Translations under genes and position numbers: made by a program
Source: Gammaproteobacteria bacterium
GTDB lineage: Bacteria > Pseudomonadota > Gammaproteobacteria > Pseudomonadales > Cellvibrionaceae
Direction: 5' to 3'
DNA length: 24,516 nt
Assembly (NCBI GenBank): GCA_021151625.1
Contig: JAGKWY010000058.1
Coordinates: 1-24,516, forward strand
Shown: one piece after another, positions 6,391 to 14,145 of the stretch
Numbering within the stretch: the first letter of the stretch is position 1
Layout: every line of letters starts with the position of its first letter
Notes under the pieces: generated by a model
Told to the model about the DNA's origin: nothing
The model's database searches: none
What the model saw: only the letters and a program-made list of their open reading frames with translations

Positions 6391-8376
6391 TTAGTTCACA
6401 TCCACGAATTTCCAGCGCGCACTCCACCAGCCGGGTTGAGCCGCACCTACTTGTAGGCGGCCGTATTCCAGGTGGATATATTGGGTTGGCTGCGCGCGGT
6501 TCTTCAGGCGATATTCCCCGCTACCAGCGCTTTCCAACTCCCAATGGCTATTGGTATCTGTTTTACTGGCGCTGGCTGCGGCCAGGGTGCCGTTGGTGAT
6601 GGTTAGTAGCTGTTCCGGTTTCCAGCGATTTACCAGGCGCACAACCGCCGAGCCACTGACAGATTCCAATACCCAATGTGAACTCAAGGCGTCAGCGGGC
6701 AAGTTGGAGGCTACTGGGGCACCGCTTTCGATATTGATGAACTGGCTGGTTTGCCAGACATTTTGTAGTCGGAAAGTGCCGAGGTTGGTCGCTGCCTTTT
6801 CCAGCTTGATCCAGTTCAGGTTGAAGTTGCCGGTTTTGATGGCCAGGGCAACGTATTGCTCGCCCGCTTGCAGGTCAACTTCATGGCTAAGGGTCGTCCA
6901 TTTTTGCCAATCGCCGGTGACCGGAACCTGGATTTGACCGTAAACCGGATTTCCCCCTTGTTTTTCAAATTGGATCAGCCCCTGGGTATTCAGGCTGGCA
7001 ACCCGGTAGGAGACCTGATAGCGCCCCGCAGACGGGACATTCACTTTATAGGCGAGCCATTCACCGCTGGCGATCCAGCCGACGTTATGGCCGCCACCGG
7101 TATCCGTAGTGGTTTGTATATCCACCGCATCCTGGCGATAGGCGCCGCCGGTATTACCTGCGGTGGTGTCCTTGTAGCCGGTGTAATCCTCGGCTTGCAA
7201 GGTGATGCTGGTTGCAGGGGTGTCGGGGAAGGGAATTTTATGGATGCGTTTCGCTGACATTTCCGCCGCGCGTTCGCGCCAGACTCGCGCCATATCATTG
7301 GACTGGCTGGTGCCCAGCACATTGCCCTCTTCATCCTTAATCAGTGGCGATGAGTAATAGGCGAGGTCATTGCCGCATTGGATAGTGCCGCGCCCCTGAC
7401 GTACCGAGAAGCCATAGTTGTAACCGGAATCGCTGGCACCTTTGCAGTGGACCCCGCCGGCATTGTGGCCCACCTCGTGGCGGTAAGCGCTCGGCCAGGG
7501 TGCGCCAATCACATGGGTATAACCGCCCACACCGGCCCAACCGCCTGCGCTCCCCTCGGCATTGGTCGGCATTTGTACCATGCCCACCAAGTCGGGTGCA
7601 GTTCGCTCTATGTCTGCGCTGAACCAGGTATTTACGTCACTCAGGACTGAAGTCACCACCCCGGGATTATTGTTGGATACGCCGGTGCCCACCAAGCGCA
7701 GGTAAACGTTATCAACCTTGCTGTTTTTAAGGGCGGTGTTTACCGATTCGATGTAGGTTTGGGCGGTTGCCTCCAGGTTGTTACGTACATAGCTGGAGTT
7801 GGCCGCGAGGGTGGAGAAGCCGACAAATACATCGATCACATAGCGGCCAGATGCATCCTGCTCGCCCACTACCAGTGGCGCGGCGGTTATCGACGAGGTT
7901 TTAGCGGCAGTGGCTGTGCGGGTGGTCTTGGGGTGGTAGATCTCGTCCAAGACTGGTGGCTTGCTCTGGCGCCAGAGACGCGTGGCATCGCCATCGGCGT
8001 TAAAGTCGAAGTGGCCCTCGGTGGTCTCGGCAAAGGCGCTCAGGCTGCCGGTTTTGGGGGAGAGCGTGACTATCAGGTTGTGATAGCTGCTATCGGTCAC
8101 GGCATAGGGGTCGAGCAGACGTGCGGTCACTATCTCCAGCTCGCCACGCGTTTCACGCCGGGTAACTTCAAAACTCAAACGCGTGCCGGTTTCCAGCAAA
8201 ATTTCACCGCGATTTTGGGTTTTAAACTTTTGGAATTCAGCATTGGCTGCGCTGGATTGAGTGGCGATTTGGCCGGTGATTGGATTGGTGGTTGGATTAA
8301 CCGGTGACTGCGCTATGGCACTACTGCTGGCAATCAATAAGCTCAGGGCAGACAGGCGAAAAACGGATTTCAACAT
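6391..8376 (-). CDS. Secreted zinc metalloprotease with CBM6 and beta-trefoil domains
   Basis: A 661-residue exported protein: signal peptide about 1-22 (cleavage near AIA-Q), a probable propeptide to about 165, a reprolysin-like metzincin domain, a CBM6 (about 390-527, starting ITLQAEDYTGY and containing GEWLAYKVNVPSAGRY) and a C-terminal beta-trefoil of three repeats (about 534-661, each with RL-N and an SxxW-like segment). The zinc site HEVGHNAGGVH gives H300, E301, H304 and H310. The usual Met-turn is not obvious: where such proteases often read T-x-M-x-Y, this one has GTIQCGN (330-336) before LAYYSSP. AAGGAA eight bases upstream supports the start. It lies downstream of the GH26 gene, 80 bases away on the same strand. 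The CBM6 suggests the protease is held on plant or algal polysaccharide. Confidence 0.88.
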   Translation of the reverse strand: MLKSVFRLSALSLLIASSSAIAQSPVNPTTNPITGQIATQSSAANAEFQKFKTQNRGEILLETGTRLSFEVTRRETRGELEIVTARLLDPYAVTDSSYHNLIVTLSPKTGSLSAFAETTEGHFDFNADGDATRLWRQSKPPVLDEIYHPKTTRTATAAKTSSITAAPLVVGEQDASGRYVIDVFVGFSTLAANSSYVRNNLEATAQTYIESVNTALKNSKVDNVYLRLVGTGVSNNNPGVVTSVLSDVNTWFSADIERTAPDLVGMVQMPTNAEGSAGGWAGVGGYTHVIGAPWPSAYRHEVGHNAGGVHCKGASDSGYNYGFSVRQGRGTIQCGNDLAYYSSPLIKDEEGNVLGTSQSNDMARVWRERAAEMSAKRIHKIPFPDTPATSITLQAEDYTGYKDTTAGNTGGAYRQDAVDIQTTTDTGGGHNVGWIASGEWLAYKVNVPSAGRYQVSYRVASLNTQGLIQFEKQGGNPVYGQIQVPVTGDWQKWTTLSHEVDLQAGEQYVALAIKTGNFNLNWIKLEKAATNLGTFRLQNVWQTSQFINIESGAPVASNLPADALSSHWVLESVSGSAVVRLVNRWKPEQLLTITNGTLAAASASKTDTNSHWELESAGSGEYRLKNRAQPTQYIHLEYGRLQVGAAQPGWWSARWKFVDVN

Positions 8377-8411
8377 AGTGGTATTCCTTCAGGTGATTTT
8401 ATTTTGGCAAA

Positions 8412-8448
8412 GCGAGGGCCTACTCCCTGCAGAGTATTTGGCCCTCGC
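8412..8448 (-). terminator. Hairpin between the GH26 and protease genes
   Basis: A perfect nine-base inverted repeat (GCGAGGGCC at 8412-8420, GGCCCTCGC at 8440-8448) encloses an inner TACTC/GAGTA stem. On the minus strand only TTT follows, so it may be a partial terminator or an mRNA-stabilising/processing hairpin that lowers protease expression relative to the GH26 gene. Confidence 0.5.
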
Positions 8449-8456
8449 GACAGGAA

Positions 8457-9947
8457 TTAACGCTTGGTCAGAATGAAACGCTGGGCATTGCCGCCGGTGC
8501 ACCACCACTGGTGTACCTTGGGGCCGATTCCCATATCGACATCCAGGCATTTGTTGGAATGAGCCGCGGCCAGTTCAACTTCCAATGGATTCCAGGTGAT
8601 GACCTTCATAGTCCAGACCTGGGCGTTGGTCGCGTTGCAGTCCCATTGTTGGACGAGCGTGCCATCTGCTGTGCCAGCGGCAGCAACATCCACACACTTG
8701 CCGCTGTTGAGTGCGCGCAGCTCCATCTTGTAGCCGGTGAGGTCGGACAGGGTGAAGGTCTGCGCATCGGTGCCATTACAGCTATAGACCTGCACTTTGG
8801 CACCGTTGACGGTGCTGGCTCCGCTGATGTCCAGGCATTTACCGCTGGCCTTATTTTTCAGTTCGTAGGTACCGAAGCTGCCGATCAGTTTGGGGTGTTT
8901 CATCAGGCTATCGAACACCGGGCCGGTGCCGCCGGCATCAATACGCCAGTTGGCTTCGCCGGGTTTGTCGATATCAAACCAGTTGAATGCGCGCAGCATG
9001 GGGTAGGCACCACTGGTCAGGGCACTGGCAAAGTCTCTCAGCCATTGCTCTTTGTGCGCGCCGGGAGTAACGGCCATCTCACCTACTACAATTGGGCGAC
9101 CAGTTGCGGCCAGTTGGCTGTACCACTTGTTTAACTGGGTAGTGAATTTACCGCCTTCACCTTCGCCACCGTAAATGTCGATACCCACCCAATCCATGTA
9201 GCCGGGCACATAGAGGTCGGCAAAAATGGCGCCCGTACCCCAGGGGCCGGCGTCAGTCCAGCACACGGAGTCCGGCCATACCGAGGTGCCGAATTTCACA
9301 TTGGTGGCGCCCACCGCGCGGAAGCGATCCACCACGTATTTGTAAGCGCTGCGAAAGCGCGCCCAGGTCTCGCCGTGTTTGCATGGGCCCCAGTCGTACC
9401 AGGGGGCGTTGGCTTCGTGGAACAGGTCGATCAGCACCGGTACCTTCTCACCTTTCAGGCCGTGGGCGATGTTGTCGATGATGTCGTTGTGCTTGCCGTC
9501 CAGAATTTCCTTAATGATGTTGCGATCCACCCGCTGGTTGCTTGCATCCCAGCGCCACCAGCATTTGCTGTTGTCGTGGCGTGCCAACTCGCCGTGGAAC
9601 TCCAGGTTGATATAGGGCACGCGACCCTGGGCTTTGATCTTGCTAATTTCCTCTTTCCAGAGGTGATACCAGTTTTTGCTGCCATCGGGGCGAAAGACTT
9701 CGGGGAAGATCTTGCCGAAGTAGGGGGCGGCGTTGCCGTACCACTGCTTATTATCGGCCCACTCCCAGTCGGCGGTGATCTTGTCGCCGCAGGGGTTGGC
9801 TTCGGTCCAGTCGCGGTCAACAAAGGCGCCCATAAGTACGCGCTCCCCCGCAGGGGTTTCATTCGCCTGGGCGGGTGTGTGGGCGATGCTTAGCAGGCTA
9901 AGGGCAATCATGCTGGCATTAAGCCAGCGGGAAATGGGGTTGTTCAT
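8457..9947 (-). CDS. Secreted GH26-like endo-glycanase (mannanase type) with ricin-type beta-trefoil
   Basis: A 496-residue exported enzyme: signal peptide about 1-28 (cleavage after AQA), a TIM-barrel catalytic domain to about 355 and a C-terminal ricin B/CBM13 beta-trefoil (360-496) with three KCLD/KCVD-containing repeats, each ending in a Q-x-[W/F]-like motif. DLFHEANAPWYDWG (174-187) matches the GH26 acid/base region (E178), and PIVVGEM (285-291) gives the likely nucleophile E290. GH26 enzymes mostly cut beta-mannan, but members also act on beta-1,3-xylan and mixed-linkage glucan; the substrate is therefore inferred as mannan, not proven. No strong SD precedes the ATG. It is the first gene of a minus-strand pair with the CBM6 protease, and a LacI-type operator-like palindrome lies upstream. 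Confidence 0.85.
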   Translation of the reverse strand: MNNPISRWLNASMIALSLLSIAHTPAQANETPAGERVLMGAFVDRDWTEANPCGDKITADWEWADNKQWYGNAAPYFGKIFPEVFRPDGSKNWYHLWKEEISKIKAQGRVPYINLEFHGELARHDNSKCWWRWDASNQRVDRNIIKEILDGKHNDIIDNIAHGLKGEKVPVLIDLFHEANAPWYDWGPCKHGETWARFRSAYKYVVDRFRAVGATNVKFGTSVWPDSVCWTDAGPWGTGAIFADLYVPGYMDWVGIDIYGGEGEGGKFTTQLNKWYSQLAATGRPIVVGEMAVTPGAHKEQWLRDFASALTSGAYPMLRAFNWFDIDKPGEANWRIDAGGTGPVFDSLMKHPKLIGSFGTYELKNKASGKCLDISGASTVNGAKVQVYSCNGTDAQTFTLSDLTGYKMELRALNSGKCVDVAAAGTADGTLVQQWDCNATNAQVWTMKVITWNPLEVELAAAHSNKCLDVDMGIGPKVHQWWCTGGNAQRFILTKR

Positions 9948-10005
9948 AGAGGCACCGTGTTATCAATTATGTGGTGGTAGTTCCAGGAGTGGGCGGCGGG
10001 TTTAA

Positions 10006-10021
10006 CCGGTCGCGCTACCAG
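10006..10021. promoter_or_regulatory. LacI-family operator-like palindrome upstream of the GH26 gene
   Basis: GGTCGC-GCTACC (10008-10019) is an inverted repeat with one mismatch around a central CG, extended by matching outer bases (12 of 16 symmetric). Such CG-centred palindromes are typical of LacI-family sugar regulators. It lies about 60 bases upstream of the GH26 start. No regulator gene is in the window. The rest of the 9948-10240 gap shows nothing else I can support. Confidence 0.3.
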
Positions 10022-10240
10022 CATTGGTGTTTGGTGACGGGCGCGCACCCCATTTACGGCGCCAGTTCAAAGTGGCAGTGCGCGTGCCGCGTTCGAGTAA
10101 AAGTGGTACCCGCTAAACCCGAACGAGTCGCGCTTTATGGTCTGCTTTTTGTGAGCCAGATCGGGTTTTGGCTGGCTGCTGTGGCACTTTGGCCCTAGAC
10201 TCGGCTCTAACATGCGAATGCTGCACCGAGGATGTTGTTT

Positions 10241-12403
10241 ATGAAGATGCTGTTCAAAAGCCTGGCGGTAATACTGGCCTTGATCCTGTTGGCGATTCTG
10301 GCGCTGGTATTTCTGGTGGATGCCAATCGCTTCAAACCGCGCATCGAAGCCCTGGCCAAAGACCAGGGAGTAGCCCTGCAAATCAAGGGGGATTTGGGTT
10401 GGACCCTCTGGCCCAGCCTGGGGGTGGATGTGAATCAAGTCAGTGTTGCAGCTCTGGAAACACCGACGGCACCCATCGCCGAGTTGCAACAGGCGAGTTT
10501 GTTGCTCAAGTTGATGCCGTTATTGGGTGGAGATTTCCAGGTCGACCATATTGCGCTGGATGGTCTGCAGCTCAAGCTGCTGCGGGATAAATCCGGCAAA
10601 GGCAACTGGGAGGCCTTTGCCGAGGCAAATAGTGCGGCGAATTCGGCAGATAAGGCGCCTGCGGTTGAGCCCAATATCGAGTCCGAATTAAAGCTGGATA
10701 TACAGCAGCTATCGCTCGCCAATACACGGGTGGATTATCAGGATGCGCAAACTGGACAGTCACTTAGTTTGCGCGACCTTAATCTCACTCTGGCGGGAGT
10801 AAATACTCGCAGTGAACCTTTTGCGTTGGACGCGGACTTCGCACTGGAAGAGACACAAGCCAATGGTGACAAGCTGAACCTTGCGGGTCAGCTCAAGGCG
10901 CGAGTGAGCATCGATAAGGCGCTGAATAACCTCGCGCTCAGCGATGGGCAATTGCAACTGGACTTGACTGCTAAAGATAAAGCCAGCATTGCTCTGGCGT
11001 ACTCCGCAACACTCAAGGACTTACAACAAGCGCTGACCTATCAGGGGCAGGTCACACTGAAGGAAACCAATGCACGTCAGCTGCTGACAGCACTGGGTAC
11101 GCAATTGGAAACCGCTAAAGCCGATGCGTTAAACAAGCTGGCCTTGTCGGCCAGTTTCACTGGCGATAGCGACAAAATAAAACTGGATAACCTGGAGTTG
11201 CTGCTTGATGAAACTGCCTTGAAAGGCAGCGCATCGGTCACTCATTTTTCGACACCATCGATCAAGGCTTCATTGGCGGGGGAGTCACTTAATCTGGATG
11301 ACTATTTACCGCCGTCCGCTGAAAAAACTGAAGCGGCTACACCAACTCCTGCAAGTGATACTCCCCTGCCACTGGAGTCGCTGCGCACACTTAATGTCAA
11401 TATCAAACTGGCGTTGCAAAAACTGATAGTGAACCAAATGAGTTTGCAAAATCTGGAACTTAAATTACTCGCCAAAAACGGCATGCTCGAAAGCAATATT
11501 AATGCGCTCGCCTACTCGGGCAAGGTGGCCGCAAAAAGCCAACTGGATGCACGCGGGCAACTGGCGCAACTGCAATTTGATGCGGGCGTGGAAGGGTTGG
11601 AATTGGCTCCGCTGCTGCAAGATATGGACATGGATTCCAAATTTGGCTTGCAAGGTGCGATACAGGCGCGGGCGCTGGGCAGCAGCCAGGGAAATTCTAC
11701 CGCTGCATTATTTAAGGCCCTGCGCGCTAACGCGAATTTTTCCGGCGCCCAGGTGCGCGCCTCACCGATTAATCTTGAGCAGCAATTTTGTAAATTGGTA
11801 AATCTGGTTAATCAGGCGGATGACCCGGTACAAGCCTGGAATGAATACACTGAAATGAATGAATTGTCCGGCAGCGTTAAATGGCGCGATCAAATTATTA
11901 CTATTGATACCTTCAAAGCTGGCGTAGAAAAACTGCAATTGAGTTCAACGGGAAAAATTAATCTGGCCAATGATCAATACGATATTTTTCTGCCGTTTAA
12001 ATTGTTAAAAGATAAAACTGATACGGTGAGCGCAGAGCAGGTTGCAGTAACCACCAGCGTCAATGGTTGCAGTGTAGGTAGTTATTATTGGGTGGAACGC
12101 GGACTGGAATTGTTGCGCTGCAAAGGCAGCCTGGCAGAAATCAATCCGCTCAGCGATTGCCGCCCGGATAAAGAATTACTGGTGGAGTTAACCAAAGATT
12201 ACGCCACTTACAAACTCCAGGAAAAACACGGTGCAAAAATTGATGCAAAAAAACAGGAGCTAAAAGAAAAAGTGGAGGCAAAGAAAAATCAGCTATTTGA
12301 AAAACTGCAGAAAAAACTGAATCAGGGCGCTGCATCTTCGGTGGCTGTGTCTTCAGCAGCCAGCCAGTCTTCCTCAGGTGGCGAACCTTCTGCAGCGCCC
12401 TGA
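10241..12403 (+). CDS. AsmA family protein
   Basis: A 720-residue member of the AsmA family, large periplasm-facing proteins with an N-terminal inner-membrane anchor, now linked to phospholipid transport between the membranes and outer-membrane assembly. The anchor is about residues 3-28; DANRFKPRIEALAKDQGVAL and the following GDLGWTLWPSLGV are typical AsmA N-terminal sequences. A repetitive beta-rich middle follows, and a conserved C-terminal block (about 490-620) contains several Cys. The end is a Lys/Glu-rich helix (about 650-690) and an Ala/Ser tail. ATG 10241 fits GAGG nine bases upstream better than ATG 10232, which touches it. The order asmA-like, mutY, yggX resembles that in Pseudomonas. 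Confidence 0.88.
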   Translation: MKMLFKSLAVILALILLAILALVFLVDANRFKPRIEALAKDQGVALQIKGDLGWTLWPSLGVDVNQVSVAALETPTAPIAELQQASLLLKLMPLLGGDFQVDHIALDGLQLKLLRDKSGKGNWEAFAEANSAANSADKAPAVEPNIESELKLDIQQLSLANTRVDYQDAQTGQSLSLRDLNLTLAGVNTRSEPFALDADFALEETQANGDKLNLAGQLKARVSIDKALNNLALSDGQLQLDLTAKDKASIALAYSATLKDLQQALTYQGQVTLKETNARQLLTALGTQLETAKADALNKLALSASFTGDSDKIKLDNLELLLDETALKGSASVTHFSTPSIKASLAGESLNLDDYLPPSAEKTEAATPTPASDTPLPLESLRTLNVNIKLALQKLIVNQMSLQNLELKLLAKNGMLESNINALAYSGKVAAKSQLDARGQLAQLQFDAGVEGLELAPLLQDMDMDSKFGLQGAIQARALGSSQGNSTAALFKALRANANFSGAQVRASPINLEQQFCKLVNLVNQADDPVQAWNEYTEMNELSGSVKWRDQIITIDTFKAGVEKLQLSSTGKINLANDQYDIFLPFKLLKDKTDTVSAEQVAVTTSVNGCSVGSYYWVERGLELLRCKGSLAEINPLSDCRPDKELLVELTKDYATYKLQEKHGAKIDAKKQELKEKVEAKKNQLFEKLQKKLNQGAASSVAVSSAASQSSSGGEPSAAP

Positions 12404-12440
12404 TGGGCAGGGCGCGAATTTACCGCTAGAATTCGCGCCC
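12404..12440 (+). promoter_or_regulatory. Likely mutY promoter overlapped by a perfect 11-bp inverted repeat
   Basis: TGGGCA (12404-12409) and TAGAAT (12427-12432) have a 17-base spacer. The arms GGGCGCGAATT (12410-12420) and AATTCGCGCCC (12430-12440) are a perfect inverted repeat with a nine-base loop, covering the -10 box and likely start of transcription. No T-run directly follows the repeat, so a classical terminator for asmA is less likely. Confidence 0.45.
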
Positions 12441-12465
12441 GTCTTCCAGCCATTTTTTCTTCCCT

Positions 12466-13560
12466 ATGAGTAGCCCATCATTTTCTGCGCGTGTTTTGAA
12501 GTGGTTCGATAAACACGGACGCAAGCATTTGCCCTGGCAGCAGGACATCAACGCCTATCGCGTCTGGTTGTCGGAAATCATGTTGCAGCAGACGCAGGTC
12601 ACTACGGTGATTCCTTATTTCGAGCGCTTTATTGCGCGCTTTCCTACAGTGAAAACCCTGGCCGCCGCACCTATCGATGAGGTGCTGCATTTGTGGACCG
12701 GGTTGGGCTATTACGCGCGGGCGCGCAATCTGCATAAGTGTGCGCAAACGATAGTGAAAAATTACGGCGGGGAATTTCCAGTTACCGTAGAGGAATTGGC
12801 AGAGTTGCCCGGCATTGGTCGCTCGACTGCGGGGGCCATTGCGAGTATCGCCTACCATCAGCGTGCGGCGATTCTGGATGGCAACGTCAAGCGCGTACTT
12901 GCGCGCTATCACGCGGTCGACGGTTGGCCGGGGCAATCCGATGTGGTGAATCGACTGTGGGAAATTGCTGAGGAATACACCCCGAAAAGCCGCGCCAATC
13001 ATTACACCCAGGCGATGATGGATATGGGCGCGACCCTGTGCGCGCGCAGCAAACCCAAGTGTGAGATTTGCCCATTGCGTGAAGGTTGCGTCGCTTACGC
13101 ACAGGGTAACCCGCAGGATTATCCTGGCAAGAAACCCAAAAAAGCCCTGCCGGAAAAATCGGTGCAGTTACTGATGCTGCGCAATCCGGCGGGCGATTTG
13201 CTGTTACAGCAACGCCCGGCACAGGGAATTTGGGGCGGACTCTGGAGTTTTCCCGAGTTGGCGATAGATGCCGATGCAGCTGAATACGTTACTGATCATT
13301 TTGGCAGGGTTGTCGAACAGGAAGTCTGGGATAGCTATCGCCATACCTTTAGCCATTACCACCTGGACATCACACCGGTGTTGATGCAGTTGGCGAAAAC
13401 CCCGCAGGCTATCGGTGAAGCTGCCACACACTGGTACAATCCACATCAGCCGGATGCCCTGGGTCTTGCGGCGCCGGTTAAAAAGTTACTGGAAAAGCTG
13501 GCGCAATTGGACCCGCGGGTTGCAATAAAGCCGAAGACCAAAACGGGGCGCAAATCCTGA
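12466..13560 (+). CDS. mutY: Adenine DNA glycosylase
   Basis: MutY removes adenine mispaired with 8-oxoguanine, preventing G:C to T:A mutations. The 364-residue product has the catalytic Glu E37 in SEIMLQQTQV, the helix-hairpin-helix LPGIGRSTA (114-122) followed by D138 in LDGNVKRV, and the iron-sulfur cluster cysteines C192, C199, C202 and C208 (C-x6-C-x2-C-x5-C). A NUDIX-like C-terminal domain (from about 230) contains the FSHYHLDI segment that recognises 8-oxoguanine. No SD is visible; the region before ATG is T-rich. It lies between asmA-like and yggX, 42 bases before the latter. Confidence 0.97.
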   Translation: MSSPSFSARVLKWFDKHGRKHLPWQQDINAYRVWLSEIMLQQTQVTTVIPYFERFIARFPTVKTLAAAPIDEVLHLWTGLGYYARARNLHKCAQTIVKNYGGEFPVTVEELAELPGIGRSTAGAIASIAYHQRAAILDGNVKRVLARYHAVDGWPGQSDVVNRLWEIAEEYTPKSRANHYTQAMMDMGATLCARSKPKCEICPLREGCVAYAQGNPQDYPGKKPKKALPEKSVQLLMLRNPAGDLLLQQRPAQGIWGGLWSFPELAIDADAAEYVTDHFGRVVEQEVWDSYRHTFSHYHLDITPVLMQLAKTPQAIGEAATHWYNPHQPDALGLAAPVKKLLEKLAQLDPRVAIKPKTKTGRKS

Positions 13561-13602
13561 TTGGCAGTCTGTTGTATTCTTCTATTTAAGTGAGTTATTT
13601 CC

Positions 13603-13887
13603 ATGGCCAGAATGGTGTTTTGCCGCAAATACAAACAAGAACTGGAAGGGCTGGATGTGCCGCCTTATCCGGGCGCTAAGGGCGTGGACATTTTCAACAA
13701 TGTATCTAAAAAAGCCTGGCAGGAGTGGATGGCCCACCAAACCATGCTGATTAACGAAAAACGCCTCAGCGTTATGGATATGGGCACCAAGGTTTATCTC
13801 ACCGAGCAGATGACCAAATTCCTCTCCGGTGAAAGTTACGACCAGGCTGACGGCTATGTGCCACCATCTGCACCGGACAACAAGTAA
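13603..13887 (+). CDS. yggX: Probable Fe(2+)-trafficking protein
   Basis: YggX is a small cytoplasmic protein that helps protect iron-sulfur clusters and supports iron handling under oxidative stress. The 94-residue product shows the family pattern: MARMVFCRKYKQELEGLD at the N-terminus with the conserved Cys7, then PPYPGAKG and the WQEWMAHQTMLINEKRL helix. Its length matches the family (about 90 residues). It is directly downstream of mutY, whose cluster it may help maintain; the same gene pair occurs in other gammaproteobacteria. The SD is weak. Confidence 0.96.
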   Translation: MARMVFCRKYKQELEGLDVPPYPGAKGVDIFNNVSKKAWQEWMAHQTMLINEKRLSVMDMGTKVYLTEQMTKFLSGESYDQADGYVPPSAPDNK

Positions 13888-13947
13888 TCAACTTGCACAG
13901 ATTTCAGTTACCCATTGATAAAACGGGAATTTTTTTAAAAAACGCTA

Positions 13948-13976
13948 TTGACTCGCTCCGCCTGAGCGGGTTTAAT
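13948..13976 (+). promoter_or_regulatory. tRNA-Phe promoter
   Basis: TTGACT (13948-13953) and TTTAAT (13971-13976) have an ideal 17-base spacer, followed by the GC-rich discriminator ACGCGCC, typical of stringently controlled stable-RNA promoters. The expected start is about 25 bases before the tRNA. Confidence 0.75.
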
Positions 13977-14008
13977 ACGCGCCTCTCGCAGCCCAGCTGC
14001 GACGACAC

Positions 14009-14084
14009 GCCCAGATAGCTCAGTCGGTAGAGCAGTGGATTGAAAATCCTCGTGTCCCTGGTTCGATTCCGGGTCTGGGCACCA
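14009..14084 (+). tRNA. tRNA-Phe (GAA)
   Basis: A 76-base tRNA with encoded CCA. The acceptor stem GCCCAGA/TCTGGGC is perfect; the anticodon loop reads TTGAAAA, giving anticodon GAA. The D arm GCTCAGTCGGTAGAGC and the T arm with GGTTCGATTCC are standard. Aligned with E. coli tRNA-Phe, position 28 is T opposite T at 42, so the anticodon stem has one U-U mismatch. A strong terminator follows. Confidence 0.97.
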
Positions 14085-14090
14085 TATATA

Positions 14091-14122
14091 AACCCGAAGC
14101 TCGCAAGAGCTTCGGGTTTTTT
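14091..14122 (+). terminator. Intrinsic terminator of tRNA-Phe
   Basis: AACCCGAAGCTC pairs perfectly with GAGCTTCGGGTT around a GCAA tetraloop (14103-14106), ending in a six-base T-run. It lies seven bases after the tRNA. Confidence 0.92.
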
Positions 14123-14145
14123 GTTTGTGTTATGGAGATTGTATT

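Noticed and set aside
7759..8307. Long open frame on the plus strand inside the protease gene.
   Set aside because: It is antisense to a protease with signal peptide, catalytic motif and CBM6, and its product has no recognisable features.
9375..9893. Long open frame on the plus strand inside the GH26 gene.
   Set aside because: It is antisense to a strong enzyme gene with intact catalytic Glu residues; the product has no recognisable features.
10173..10201. Sigma-54-like TGGCAC element upstream of the AsmA gene.
   Set aside because: No TTGC follows at the correct distance, so the essential second half is missing.
12478..13002. 174-residue open frame antisense to mutY.
   Set aside because: It overlaps the catalytic core of mutY and has no plausible start context or homology that I can see.
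13909..13938. Possible terminator after yggX (CCC and GGG before a T-run).
   Set aside because: The stem is only three pairs with a long loop, too weak to call.
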